The position numbers and the translations under genes are program-made. Shown piece by piece: positions 34,991-48,424 of a stretch of DNA of 64,000 bases (positions are counted from its first letter, which is position 1; every line of letters begins with the position of its first letter). Below the pieces are notes generated by a model. That model saw only the letters and a program-made list of their open reading frames with translations. It had not been told where the DNA came from and made no database searches. The stretch is from Typha latifolia (lineage: Eukaryota; Streptophyta; Magnoliopsida; Poales; Typhaceae). The stretch is taken from positions 3,609,209-3,673,208 of the forward strand of contig CM034100.1 of assembly GCA_019914945.1 (NCBI GenBank), in the 5' to 3' direction.

Positions 34991-36581
34991 AATAGACTTT
35001 TCTGAAACACTAGCATTTCAGTCACAAATGAGTCATTAGTAGTGGTACCTCTTCTTTGAGAAAGGTATACTCATGACTCATCTGATATTCTTAGACTTAT
35101 GGAGAAGGTCTAATCAGTGATGCTCTCTTTTGAAGACCAAGCACTGTTTCATTCTCCAGTCTGAAGAACTGATTGTAAGTGGACACTGATCAATATGACA
35201 ATTTCTGTCTGTCTTCTTTTGAATTCTTCCTCTAGTTTATACATTTGCAACTTCTTCTTGGAAATGGTAACTAAGTAATATATCTTCTCCAGGCCTTTGG
35301 AGGTAATATAGTCTTGAATGCAGATGACTTTGAAAATATGATTTTCATAGTCCACCGCTGAACGAACTAGCTAGATTTTCTCAGGATACAGCAAAGCAAG
35401 GAGGCCTACCTGAGGGCAATTCCACATATCCTCTTTTCTGATGATTGGATTGATCACTTCACTAAAACAGGTCTTTTATATTATATATCGGTCAAAATCT
35501 GCATAATCCTTCTTGCCAATGTTCTTCAGGAAATATTAGACATGGTAATACTGAACCTCATTGGTCACACTGCAAATTATTTTCACAGGATTGGTCATGG
35601 GTTGATAGTGGCTGGACCAGTTTCAATTCTGTTGTCTCAAGTGTTCCCTGCGGTCGAAGATTTTGCAAGTATCAAGGGGCAATATTTCGCTCCTAGTATT
35701 TTTTGATAATCTCATCACCTACTTCTCCTCGTCAATATTCGTCTTGTGATCGCTGTCACAAACCAGGTGTCTGTGTAGATGTGTCTGAACATTCTTGTAT
35801 ATTCCCGGATTCGAAAAAAATTGTGATTGTTTAAGTTTTGTTTCTTGCTTTTATTTAGTTTAGAAATATCTAATTATCTTCTTTGGACATGATTGAGATC
35901 TGTTGCTCCTTCTAATGACACCCTTGCAAGACTGAAGTGGCAAGTTCTTGGGTGGCCTGTTCAAGTTCTCAGAGATGTCGAATTTGCAAGGAGTTGGTAG
36001 AAGAGTGTTTTCAAAGAAAGAAGAATTTGCACTTTGCGCCATATTGCTAAAATGTAACAATTGATGTGCAAAAGATCCAAAATTGAAAAAAGCTATGCCG
36101 GGTCGGGCACAACCCGTAAACTCTAGGGTTGAACTCGAGTCCGATCCGTAATATGCGAACTTTTAAATATATTAACTTATTTGGTGACGATTAATTAGCC
36201 ACTATGAATTGACTACTTGGAATGTCTAATGTCATATTAAATCACTGAATGCAATCAAAGATTTTTAAACTTACTTATTATAAATAATAATATTAAATTC
36301 TTATTTATTTTTTATTGGAAACTTACGAAAATAAAGAAGCCTCGTCTAAATCCTAATAGGAGTGAGTCTTTCCCACTTTCTAGTCTCTTCTCTTCTCTTT
36401 ATTTAAGATATCCGTCTCTTCCTTAAATCGATCTAATTAATATTCGATACATCCCTTCCCCCCCTCTTCCACCGCATAATACTTCCACCTCTCCAATCTC
36501 CTCTCGGTTTGGTCTCCAAACCCCAACTAGGGTTAGGGTTTCGCGAGGAAGGAGACGAAGACGACGAGCTCTTCCTCCGCC
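34991..36581. other. Intergenic, PPR 3' side to HDAC promoter
   Basis: About 1.6 kb without a recognisable gene. It includes the PPR 3' UTR, AT-rich sequence (36150-36330) and the HDAC promoter and leader, where a telo-box-like motif lies just before the ATG. Confidence 0.65.
36528..36541 (+). promoter_or_regulatory. Telo-box-like TAGGGTTAGGGTTT in HDAC leader
   Basis: Two adjacent telomere-type units about 40 bp upstream of the HDAC ATG. Telo-boxes (AAACCCTAA on the other strand) are common in 5' regions of plant growth and translation genes and bind TRB/Myb-type factors. Confidence 0.5.
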
Positions 36582-39500
36582 ATGGACTCGTCGGGTGGAA
36601 ACTCGCTTCCTTCCATTGGCCCGGACGGCTCCAAGCGCAAGGTTTGCTACTTCTACGATCCGGAAGTGGGGAACTACTACTACGGCCAAGGGCATCCCAT
36701 GAAACCCCATCGCATCCGCATGACCCACGCCCTCCTCGCCCACTACGGACTCCTCCATAACATGCAGGTCTACAAGCCAAACCCCGCTCGCGATCGCGAT
36801 CTCTGCCGCTTCCATGCAGACGACTACATCTCCTTCCTCCGCTCCGTGACGCCCGAGACGCAGCAGGACCAGATCCGAGCCCTAAAAAGATTCAACGTTG
36901 GAGAGGATTGCCCGGTTTTTGATGGGTTGTATAATTTTTGCCAGACTTATGCAGGAGGATCGGTGGGAGGAGCGGTTAAGCTCAATCATGGGCATGATAT
37001 TGCGATTAATTGGGCCGGGGGGTTGCATCATGCGAAGAAGTGCGAGGCGTCGGGGTTTTGCTATGTGAACGATATTGTGCTTGCGATTCTCGAGTTGCTC
37101 AAGCGCCACGAGGTACTAACGAATACTGCTTCTTTATCTAGTGAATCTGTCGGATAGTTGATACTATGAACTCTTGTAATAAATCTCCCTCTATTTATCA
37201 CGGGGAGTCATGATAAATAGGTTGCTTTCGTTCGTCTTTTTTTCTTATTTTCACCCTGAATATGATGATTAGAAACAAACCCTAAATATGATAATTGGCT
37301 CGCTAAATAATCTTGCTTTATATTTATAGAGTATTTGCTTGTCTACATAATTTTAGATGGTTGCTCTAAATTGCACGAGCCAAAAATGTGATTTTGTAGG
37401 AAATCTTCTATTATGTGGCATTACTGGTTCCATGACCCTGCCCTTTCTTTCTGCATCAGATTTTCGTATCAATTCTAGTAGATTGATGCCAGATCAATAG
37501 CTAGTCCCCGAGATATATCAGATTTGGATCCTTTAATATTAGGTGTTCTCTAGTTGGCTGTGCAATTTTGGAAGAGTTCTCGGTGTAAGGATTCACTGAC
37601 ATGAATCCAATTCTCTTCATATGCTTTTGAGTTGGAACAGTCAAATTAAGAAATACTCTATTCTGAGCCTGACAGATGTTTTTCATTTAAAATGTTTGAA
37701 ATCCTCTTTTAACAGTAGTATATTTGAAGCTATTTATCATTATTTCTCTCTTTACTGGGTAAGCAAGACAATATGACAAGATGTCATTAAGATACTTTTT
37801 TGGGGTAAAATGATCTTATCAGATTGATTTGAGTATTTCTTTTGACCATCTCTAATTGTAAATAGAGAGCCTTGAGGAAATTATCCATGAACTCTTGACT
37901 GAAGAACACTAAGGAATGAGTAGAAGATAGCATGTCCTCTTGGTAAACTACCTTAGAACAATCTTTGAGATGCTCCTTCAATGAGTTCTATCTAAACAAA
38001 GCAGTTATCAGCCTCTACTCCATTACAGTTGCAAGTAGCTTCCCGTCTCTCAACATGACCTTTGTTAGGTAACATATCACAGCTGTAAATTTCAGCACCC
38101 ACACTCTTTACAGTATCTAGATGGCATCCTGGTTTATGGCACATGAACGTTGACAAGAAATATCATCTATCAGATACCTTCCAGACTCTTGATGATGCAA
38201 CAAATTTATAATCATTTGATTAGTTTTTAAGATCACATCCATTGGCAAATATTTATTTGTGTTCATCAGATTAGCATAGTTATCTATCATTTCCTTGTGT
38301 GAGGGCTGGCTCTGTCGTATAATAGTTTAATGTTGAGAAATACATTGAAAAAAAGACATGGAATTTCACCATCATGGACTATTGACTATTGCTCCTTTTT
38401 GTCCCCTTCATCTGGTGGATCTTATGATATACATATATTTTTCTCCTGTCACTAATGCCTCTTATTGGAATTCTGACTGTCTGCATATAATAGTTCTACG
38501 CTGATATAGCTTCATATATATTTGACTGTATGGAATACATGTGTGTAGTCAATATGTGTATTTACTGAGTAGTACTATTTTATATTTTGTTTTTTTGCTT
38601 TACGTCATTGAATATTTTCTCCATCTATTTACAGCGTGTCCTGTATGTGGACATTGATATCCACCATGGAGATGGTGTTGAGGAGGCATTCTACACAACC
38701 GACAGAGTTATGACTGTTTCTTTTCATAAATTTGGAGATTATTTTCCGGGGACAGGAGATATACGTGATGTTGGATATGCGAAAGGAAAATATTACTCTT
38801 TAAATGTCCCATTGGATGATGGGATTGATGACGAAAGTTACCAATCCCTCTTCAAACCATTAATTGGAAAAGTGATGGAAGTTTTTCGTCCTGGTGCTGT
38901 GGTGCTTCAGTGTGGTGCTGATTCTTTATCTGGGGATAGGTTGGGCTGCTTTAACCTTTCAATCAAAGGTCATGCAGAATGCGTTAGATACATGAGATCT
39001 TTTAATGTGCCATTGTTGCTGCTTGGTGGTGGTGGATATACTATAAGAAATGTTGCACGCTGTTGGTGCTATGAGGTACCATTAAGCCATTCATTTAGTC
39101 AGCCTTCCATTATATGCGCACTGAATATGCAGACTAGTTTAGTTCGTATTTTATGTGAACAACTTGCAAGAAATAAAATATAAAATTCAATGCTATGCAG
39201 TTATATTCTATTTTCCGCATTCTGCATCTATCAATTTAGGTGCATGAGGTTTGCTACAAAAAAATTTATGCACCCTTAAATTATACTGTCACTGCAGTTC
39301 TTCCTTTCATGTTATATGTGTTTCCTGTTTGTCGTAATGTTTCTCTAAAGTTGTTTCAATTAAAAAAGTATAGAAATATCCTGGAAACTATAACCTTTTC
39401 CTTTTTCCAGCTTTGGAATTTGTATTGGATGAATTAACTTCAATGGATAATTTTTTATAGTTGTGATTTTGTGTCCTTTCTGGTGTGAAGAAAAAGCTAG

Positions 39501-40500
39501 ATGGTGCAAGTAATGGTAGAATTATAGTTTTACTTGTCAGATTTCACTGTTACCTTAATGCATTGTCATCTATATTATTTCACTTTACTTTTTAATCATT
39601 GAGCAGACTGGTGTTGCACTTGGTACGGAGGTCGATGACAAGATGCCTCAACATGAATATTATGAGTATTTTGGTCCAGACTATACTCTTCATGTTGCAC
39701 CAAGTAATATGGAGAATAAAAATACACGGCAGCAGTTAGATGAGATAAGATCAAAGCTTCTGGATAACCTTTCAAAGCTTAGGCATGCTCCAAGTGTCCA
39801 GTTTCAAGAGAGACCACCTGATGCAGAGTTTGCAGAGGTGACCTTTTAACTGGAATTTAGTGCCATTGAATCAATTAATAGTTATCCTAATAATTGGTCT
39901 GCCGCAAGGATAAAAATGTTATTGTTATTGTTTTTTTTGGTATATACATAATTTTATTTCTGTACTGAAGATTTGAACTACTGATTTTATTGAGTTCTCT
40001 ATGAGGGTTTGAATCTCTTTATTGAGTAAGTTTTAAGGATGAGAGCTTGCAGTATTAATGTCCTCAAGTAACCTGATCCTTTGTTTGGTATTCAGCCAGA
40101 TGAAGATCAAGAGGATCCTGACGAGAGACATGACCCTGATTCTGATATGGAGATGGATGATGCCAAGCCGTCAGAGGAGTTATCACGGTGACTATTTTCT
40201 ATTCTGCTTTCTAATCTTTTTTGTTGCTCTTGCTTGGTTTCTGCTGACATATTATGGTTATTTGCAGGAAACCTTCAAACAGTATTCAAAATGTAAGAAT
40301 CAAAAGGGAGAACGCTGAAAGTGAGCCTAAGGATCAGGTAACTATTTTCTTGACTTTGTTTCCACAAATTAATAAATACTTGAATTATGCATGCATTTCA
40401 TAAGCATTTTAATTGTTCTTTAAAGTGTAATTTCTGTTATTCATATTGTTCTACCTATTGATTGATAACATAATAAGCATCTGATGTACTTACCTATTGT

Positions 40501-40544
<44 letters not shown>

Positions 40545-40635
40545 GAGAAAAGTATATATCTAGATTTTGTTATTTCCTCAAGATTGAATGATACAGATGG
40601 GCGTCCTCTTGGAGAACATAGTTCTCCCTTTTCTT

Positions 40636-40681
<46 letters not shown>

Positions 40682-41408
40682 CATTGATATAGTACATAGG
40701 TAAGTACACCTCTTTTTCTTTTCTTTTTTCTCTCTTTGATTTTGTGCGATGATAGGGTTTTAATATTTATGGTTAGTCATTTCACTTATTTCTGCAAACT
40801 ATGACTCGCTATGGTTGTAACATTGTATAGTATATTGAAACTTTGCATAGCTTTCTTTCCCAAGCGTGAATAATCTCATTAGTAGGACCTTGGATTATTT
40901 GGTTATATTATAAAAGAAATCACAAGATTAAATCAACACGGTAATGAACACAACCAGGGGTCCTAATTCTGCTGAGTATTGATTAGAGCTCTTCACCAGC
41001 TGTGAAGAGCTCATCCCAAACTGTGATTATGCCTTAAAAGGGTGAAGCATCTTCGGCGGTGTTGTTATCTTTGCTGTTTCCCCTTGTTAAGTTGCTAGAA
41101 CAATTCTTTCTCAAGCTATTCGATTCATTTTTCTTGCAGGAAACTCATAAGGCATCTATTGAGCATGCCAAAGGTGCAGAGACCATGCCTGAAGAGATGG
41201 CATCTGCAAAGGTAAGACATATAGGCATCTAATCAAAGTAATTGTGCACTTCAAGTAGTGCTGATGCGTATTCAATTGGCAATGCTTTCACATGCAGCCT
41301 TCAGAGACCACTTCCATGGCTATAGATGAACCAGGCAGTGTAAAGGTTGAACCGGAGAACCCAAACAAGTTGTCAGAGCCTCCTGGTGTGATGTATCCGA
41401 AACCGTGA
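36582..41408 (+). CDS. HDA19: Class I RPD3-type histone deacetylase (HDA19-like)
   Basis: Zn-dependent lysine deacetylase, nuclear transcriptional co-repressor. Seven exons: 36582-37112, 38635-39075, 39607-39837, 40096-40187, 40268-40337, 41140-41211, 41298-41408; 1548 nt, 515 residues, near the usual HDA19 length of about 500. The N-terminus [20 protein letters not shown] is family-typical. Catalytic features are all present: tandem His149-His150 in GGLHHAKK, zinc ligands Asp185 and His187 in [10 protein letters not shown], Asp273 in [12 protein letters not shown], and Tyr312 in [37 protein letters not shown] follows, then an acidic, divergent tail ([20 protein letters not shown]) with [10 protein letters not shown] and a short end. 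The tail is spread over four small exons. The 5' leader has a telo-box-like motif; intron 5 contains CT and AT microsatellites. HDA19 rather than HDA6 is preferred from the N-terminus and tail, by memory only. Confidence 0.96.
40504..40541. repeat. (CT)n microsatellite in HDAC intron 5
   Basis: About 38 bp of CT dinucleotides in the intron 40338-41139. Confidence 0.97.
40640..40677. repeat. (AT)n microsatellite in HDAC intron 5
   Basis: About 38 bp of AT dinucleotides, 100 bp after the CT tract of the same intron. Confidence 0.97.
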
Positions 41409-42484
41409 TCTCATTCGGCGAAGTTCTGGTGCATTGAGATAAATATGTGCATGGTTCTGATCGTCCTGCCCTCTCATCTCCATCTGAATTACTTAAAAAG
41501 TTAGAAAGTAGCTAGAAGATGTCCCGCATTAAACTGTGAAAGGGCTACCAAGGTGCCTTGCCGAAGCATTATTTTACAGTGAGTTATAACAATGTAATTG
41601 TATAGCTAATTGCGCGGATCCGTGGAACTGGAAGAAATTGCTATAACATTTTTATGGTTATCTTGGTTTTCTCTAATTATCTCTTTTCTTCATGTGATCG
41701 CCGGTGATTTAGAGTGAATATGACACTGTTATGACACATGGAGTATATATTTTAGTCCCGTTTACTCGTGGATAAGATTAATTTTAAAAGTTTTAATTTT
41801 TAATTTAAGAAAAGAGCTAAGATCAGTATAAATTGTTTTAATATTTAATTGCATATTAGTATAGAAGGAATAATTATATTTGATGTCTAACGAAGATTAG
41901 TAGATTTGTATTAAAAATTAATAATATTTTTAAACTAAATGATGAAAATACAAATGATCGAATGTATAGTAGTCATAAATGTAGTAATGTGGTAGTAGTA
42001 GTAATTAGGTATTATCTAATCTATAAGCAAAACAATAATATCAAATTATTATTGAATTAATTTTTAAAGGCAGTATGGATTAAGAGGAAAGACTGAAAGA
42101 GAATGATGAATTAATATACTTAATGTTTAGTTATTACATTAGAAGAGCTTAGGCTTATTTTTAAAAATGTGCAGGAAAGGAGGAACAATCAAGCAAGGCG
42201 TGAGTTCATCACAAGTAGATCTTTCGTGAAAACAGTTTGAATTGTCTTAAAGTCGCTCACTACCTATTCATGCTTGACATCAACTGACTCATTTTAAAGA
42301 TGCATGCAAAGAGAGTACGTTCAAGTTGTACAAGGTTGGGATGTTTCGTCCCAACAGTAAATAACCAAAACAATAGTTACATTATACACAAACTGTTTTT
42401 TGCATTTCAGTATCCTAAGTTTTTGAAAGACATTCACAAGATGATGCCATACAGAGGAAAGAAGATCCACGTAGTCACCTACAA
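41409..42484. other. Intergenic between convergent HDAC and SufA-like genes
   Basis: AT-rich (41740-42180 especially), holding both 3' UTRs. No gene seen. Confidence 0.7.
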
Positions 42485-44430
42485 TTAATTAGTACAGGAT
42501 GCTTCTTTGCTGCTGTTGGTGATACCATTGTCTTCAGTAGCAAAAGATTTACCACAACCACAGGTTTTTGTTGCATTTGGATTCTTAAATGAGAAGCCTC
42601 CACCAATCAGTGCGTCACTGAAGTCCAGTTGCATACCATATACAAAGAGGAGGCTCTTGGGATCGCAAACTGCAAAATCAAAAGCACAAAAGATGTATCT
42701 CAGGAAAATTCTATAAACGATTAAAAGCTGAAATGAAGTTCAAGTAGGCAAGAAAGTCTCTGAAAACAATCCATAGGTAGATGTAGCTTTTCTTTAAGTT
42801 CCAAATTTAATCAAGCATCAACCATAAAAAGAATGGTCACTCCATGTTTCCAAGATTTAGTTCATTAAAATTCAAAAAGCTGGAGGAACATAAGATCACT
42901 TAAGACACAAGAAAAGTTGGGCGAAAAGGATATTACCTATCTTAAAACCATTATATTCTATGGTGGAGTCATCAGGCCGCCTGTTGGCAAGATTCTCAAA
43001 CTCCATAGTATAGGACATTCCAGAACATCCACCTTGCTTAACTCCAATCCTTAGGCAGAGATCTTCATTCCTTTCAGCCCTCATCTTACTGAGATGATTC
43101 AGTGCCTTGTCACTCAATGTAATTGCAGGTGCAATACTACCAGATGGTGCTGCTGCAGCTGCTGCAACATCGCATAGAAAAACAGTATAAAAAAGAAGAT
43201 TACTTGGCAAAACGTTTGAGTGCTTTATGAATTTGTTACAAACAATCTGAGATTACAAGATGTTGCAAAAGAATGCATTAGATGAAATAAGAAGTATTTA
43301 AACTAACAGCTACTGTAGGTCAACATTCTTTCCTATTCTACGCAAATATGCAAATGGTGGTTCACATGAACATTTATCAAATGTCAATGCTGCATAAAAC
43401 CAAAGAAGATACAAATTCCAGTCACCAAAATTCATGTGCAGCTGCATATTCACAGGTCAATTTGCACAATCATTCCCCTGATAGCTCTCCTACTGCAGTC
43501 ACAGCATGCCAAGGGCATGAAATCGTCCAAACAGATGTGTCCAGCAATAGATAGAAACAAGGCAAAATCTAACAGTCACCTTGCATTAATGTAAAGGGAG
43601 AACTCCCCATACCCATATCAATTGCTGGCATGTCTACCTTCTTCTCCTCACGAAGTATACACAAGATAAAATCTTTAAAAGCTCTACCCAGTTGATCCAC
43701 TCAAAATCCAGATGATTTTAATGTTCTCACTACATAAAATAAATACACCTCTATGCTAATAGCATGACGCAGTTGTTCGATCTACCTACTCTCCTTCAAA
43801 TATAACACATGAAAACCACAGCAAGATGATCTTCCTGTCTATGAAGCCAGTTATACTTCAGCAATAGTGGACAGAGTTTGCAGTACCACAAGATGTCAGG
43901 GAAGCATAGCTCACTACGTAACACAAATACAGGAGAAATTTGATCTGCTAATTGTAATTGATCAAATTAGCCCCCCTTCGATTTCTATACAATACAATCA
44001 TTTCAAAACTGTATACCTAAACAGATCATTATAAAATAATTACTCGTAGCACCCGATCCCTTTCTTTTCCTTGGTTGTATCAGATCAATTAGTGAACCCA
44101 CTCGTTTCGTTCTTGGAAAAAAGAAGAAGAAATGAATACATCAAACGGACAAATATCGCCGTCAATGAGAGCAAAGGGAGAAGAGAATCCAACATTGACT
44201 TGAACATCAATAAGCAATATAAGTTGGAATCACCGATTACAAAGAGTCCGAGAGGGAGAGAAAGAGGGAGGGCAATCACCTGATGCTGCGGAACATCGAA
44301 TCGAGATGGCTCTCCTACGATTAAGATCAAGAGAGAACGAAAGAGAAGAAGAAAGGGGGCTTAGGGTTCGGGAACCCTTCTCAGACACACGGCATAGAAG
44401 AGGACTTAGGGTTCCCAATGAGAGCGCCAT
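42485..44430 (-). CDS. SUFA: Chloroplast SufA/IscA-type iron-sulfur cluster carrier
   Basis: A-type Fe-S scaffold/carrier of the plastid SUF pathway. Three minus-strand exons: 44430-44280, 43161-42937, 42669-42485; 561 nt, 186 residues. The first 50 residues ([14 protein letters not shown]..., rich in Ser, Leu and Arg) look like a plastid transit peptide. The mature domain is nearly that of Arabidopsis CpIscA (At1g10500): [20 protein letters not shown] with Cys96, [34 protein letters not shown], and [20 protein letters not shown] with Cys162 and Cys164, the three cluster-binding cysteines. The C-terminus runs about 20 residues past CGCGKSF (ending SKEASCTN), longer than the short end I remember for Arabidopsis. 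Exon 2 has a tandem CAGCAG acceptor (43164-43159) that would give proteins differing by one Ala. Convergent with the HDAC gene. Confidence 0.95.
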
Positions 44431-45014
44431 GAGAGAGAGGGAGATTATTCCAAGAAATTAGGGAAGTAGGAGACGCATGGATTTTTCTTTTCTTTTTAAA
44501 TTTTCCCTGATCTCGATCGTGCCGCCTTGCCAGTAGATCGTCTGCAGCTCAGGTTGTAGGCGTCTATTCCATTCGGCAGCTTGGCTATCACTGATTGGCT
44601 AAGAATCACTATTGAACTCTACCTTATATTCTAGAGTGGAATGAGAGGATCCTACTCCTTTCACCTAAATCTGATGTAGGTCGGGTCACCCCTCGATTTT
44701 TTGTGGGACCGTAGATTATTACAACCTCCTGTTCAGAAAAAAAAAAAAAAAAAAGATTATTACGACCACTAGCTTATTACGAAGAAAAAAAAAAAGAACA
44801 CCATTTCATCCTTGTTTATGTTAGAAAAATATTCGTGTTATTTCTTTTATTTATTTTCACAAAAGTTTGTATCAAAAAAATAATAATTCTTTTACCATGT
44901 GAAGCACCTCAATTTTAAGAAAAATCCTACTTAACGAAACTTCAGAATAATATTACGTCCTACTTAAGTCAATCATAACTCAATCAGTAGGCTCTCAAGC
45001 TTTTGATTGATGGC

Positions 45015-45045
<31 letters not shown>

Positions 45046-45553
45046 TCACAGGCAATATTGTGGACTAATTGTGCTTTATAGACCTGTCTGCAAATTTTCC
45101 AATACTTTGTTTTCCCCTGAAGATGGTGCTGACTACTTTATCTGTTCTTTGGGAAAAAAAAAAAAGAGTAGCCATATGTACAGCCTACCATAAACTGCTT
45201 TGTGGAGCAACTCAAAGAAATGCTTCCTTTACATCTGATTGTATGAGTAACATAATTTGTCAAGCAATAATAACAGCTACTAGGATTCACATATCACATC
45301 ACTACATTACCAATTCAGCAATCATGCTAAGTAGATGAAAATGTCTTTATTTACTACAAGATTAACATCTTTGTACTGTAATGCTCCTTGAGTTAAGTAC
45401 AAGCTAAAATAAAATGCAGATACAACTTCCTGTTGAGCGAAATTTACAAACTTATGACATGTAAATCAGTCGGCAATAGATGTTCAAAAAAATGGTCTTA
45501 AGAGGTTTAGCAAAGAAGGAACAATAGATAATCTGGCCATAATAGCTCAGGAA
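44431..45553. other. Intergenic, SufA promoter to DUF1475-like copy A 3' end
   Basis: Contains the SufA-like promoter, poly-A tracts (44739-44756, 44784-44794) and an AAT microsatellite. No conserved gene seen. Confidence 0.65.
45015..45043. repeat. (AAT)n microsatellite
   Basis: About 29 bp of AAT trinucleotides in intergenic sequence. Confidence 0.95.
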
Positions 45554-48424
45554 CTACTTTGAGGGTGATTCTTTATCTTTTCCATTCTTGCCATGAGAGT
45601 CCAATAAAACTTCGTACGTTAGATCTTCACATGAGAGCCGAAAAAGTTGAATGGCAATGTAGCCACACGTTGTGATGCTGAAAGCACAAAGAAGGAAAGA
45701 ACATTAAAACAATAATTTTCCCATGAAAATTTGGGGTTGCATGTGTAATGTGCCTTGAAACTAATCTAAAATGTTCATTTTGATTTGTCATTCAAACATA
45801 TGCAATGATAAAGGGAAAAAAAAAGTGTTACAACATTGAGATCTGAAATAAAGGCTAGTAACTAATTTATTCACGAGAAAGAACAATGTCAAGGTCAAAT
45901 TTTAGAACATAGAGAAAATTGGAATAATAAATGACCAATAAAAAATAAGTACTTTATTTGTTCTCTTACTTTCTTACCGCAGAAAAATAGCTATCAAAAT
46001 AAATGATCATAAAGTGCTCTCTGAATGAAATGAACTTCAAGAACCCTACAAATATTGTTACTTTAGACTTTAGAGAAAGACCTTAAAATGAAAAATGTGT
46101 AGGCGAGCATATACTTTACCATGCTTCTCCGTGGCATTTCCATTCAAATAAAACAAACTTGAAGAACTATACATATACTGTTACTTTATGCAATCATTTT
46201 TAGGCAGACTAAATATGTATTCACATTTCACTATGCAGCTCTTCTCGGTGCGCTTTGCTACAACCTAATGATCACCAAATAAGCATAATGAATGTGTCCA
46301 TCAAAGTGATCAAGATATTGCAATTGGTGATGGAAGAAAAGAAGGATCGAGTAGGAAACATCAGTAGTCTTGGTTCTTGTCCCATAAGAAGATTGATAAC
46401 ATCTAGGAAGGATGCTTTTCTACCACTATATAAACAGGAAGATGGTCATTGTAAGATCATAGGCTTCTATTTCGCAAAATGATTGGTCCATTTGAGGTGA
46501 GAAGTCCTTTTGGATCTCGTTATTCCATTTGTTATTATCTTGATGTAAGACCAAGTACTTGGCAACTTCTTTTCCGTCACTTGCAACCTTTTTACTGTCA
46601 CAAAAGGCAGAGCATAAAGTTTCAATTCAACTAAAATTTTGGTACTTCATATTCTTGTACTTTTATAGGTTGGGGAAAAAAGACTAACAACAGAGAACCT
46701 TTTTCATATACTAAAGCTGCCATGATGAAAGTCAGAAGAATGAAAAGCTGACAACAAAGAAATTGGTGTGTTATTCACCAATATGCAGTGTATTTTGAGC
46801 TCTCATTGAAAAAACATACCCGCCAAAGCAGATCAACAAGCAAATCCAAAAGAAAGCGCCCAACCACGATGACTCCTTGTGAGTGACCCACACCTGTAGT
46901 GAAAAAGGATAAAGTAAGCAGGTTTTCTTTCAACCAATATACATATACACATTGCCCAGCTGAAATATTCATAGATCACAGTCCACATGAAGAAACAGCA
47001 TTTTGAAACCTAATGCAAATGACAGCATTTTGAAACATTATGCAAATGTGGAGAGCCTGCATATTTCCTATACCTGGGAAAGCAATTAGAATAAGAAATA
47101 TGTTTTCCTTCTAGTGCTTCTTATACTTGTCTTTTGCTTTCTTTCTAGAATCAGGGTCCCAATTTCTACTTCTGTTTCTATAGGTTTTACTTCAAAAACA
47201 GAAACGCATCTATCTGGCAGTGAGAACTGCTTTGAATTTTTGGATCCATAAAAACTAATGTGGTAAACTTCAAGAAGGAGAAAATAGAATAAAAAATTTC
47301 TGGAAGCAAGGAAGGGAAATGGAAAAGGTGACTGAATTATTGCTAGTCTCCGATATGAGCTTCTGTAGGAGGCGAGAAGGAAGAGAAAAAAAGGAAATGG
47401 AAGTGACACCAAAAGAAATCCAAATGCAAGGTGTGTGGGCATGTACAAGAATGAAAATGGTGTTCTCCAGACTTAAATTAAGTATTAATAATTTAATACT
47501 TTTTATCTTGCAGCTACATGTTGCAAAGATTTGGAAGGATAAAACTCATACGGAGAAATTACTATCTTAAATTATCCTTCTCCCCCTGAAACCCATCTTT
47601 CTAGCCATGAATATGCAACTTGATTTACAACCTCCATGCAAAGCCTCTTAATTTTCCATATTCTGAAAAATACATTGGCAAGTGAAGTACTGGATTACAT
47701 TTGGATGATTTAGTGTGCCAATTAGTGTAAGTGTGTCCAGTTAAAAACACTAAATGAAAAAAAAGAAGGAACTACAATACGTTCTACTAGCTTTGAGTTC
47801 ACTTTTAACAGGACAAGAACAATAAGGGGGGATTTGGAAGATACAAAAAATGAAAGTTAAGTCTATTGCCTAGGAATAGATACTGGAAATCATTCATAAA
47901 CTGCATCTGAATTTATTTTCCTATGAAGAACATGAATACAAGTGCAATGCCCTTTCAGAAAAGAAATTTGCATGGAATGCTTGAGTTCCTGATGCCATAA
48001 TCCTACTGCTAAATATAGTACTAATACTAAATCCTCCAGTTATCTAGTTAAGAAAAAGAACACATCTGATTGAGAAAAAGAAGTTCAGAAAGAGATAGGT
48101 GACTCTTACTGATATAGTAAAAATGTTTATATAAAAGTCGATCAAGGTTGCAACCATCCACCTGAATACATGTTAAAGCAACAGTGAGGTAGATTCCAGA
48201 TGTACCATACAGTTATATATAAAGAAAAGATAGAAACATCAAAGAGTAAGAATTTATACTTACGGTGTCAACAATTCCCTCCGAAAAGGAGAACCATCAG
48301 TAACTAAAGTATAAGTGACAACAGAAGCCAAGAAGAGCCCCAGAACACTGAAGAATATTCTCCAAAATATGACAAAAGAACATTTCTCCTTACGTACATC
48401 ATTCCTAAAACTTGTTTGGGACAT
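45554..48424 (-). CDS. Small membrane protein resembling plant DUF1475, copy A
   Basis: Four minus-strand exons: 48424-48264, 48161-48110, 46893-46820, 45677-45554; 411 nt, 136 residues. The Met at 48424 is in frame with a basic N-terminus (MSQTSFRNDVRKEK) and a hydrophobic helix (IFFSVLGLFLASVVTYTLV). The conserved motif VTDGSPFRRELLTPWMVATL leads into a second helix (IDFYINIFTIS), then VWVTHKESSW and a third (LGAFFWICLLICFGGI). The tail after CGYIAIQLFRLS is hydrophilic (HGKNGKDKESPSK). It shares its exon pattern and the middle of the protein with copy B at 52942-55676. The family name comes from remembered plant proteins with the TDGSPFR / WMAATLIDFYINVVA / YKESSW signature; function unknown. 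A Copia element lies 624 bp upstream of its start. Intron 2 is over 1.2 kb. Confidence 0.75.

Noticed and set aside
36423..36815. Minus-strand ORFs of 115-130 codons over the HDAC start
   Set aside because: Complement of the GC-rich first exon; low-complexity translation, while the plus frame is a clear HDAC.
40497..40703. ORFs through the CT/AT microsatellites (Ser-Leu and Tyr-Ile repeats)
   Set aside because: Translations of dinucleotide repeats inside an HDAC intron.
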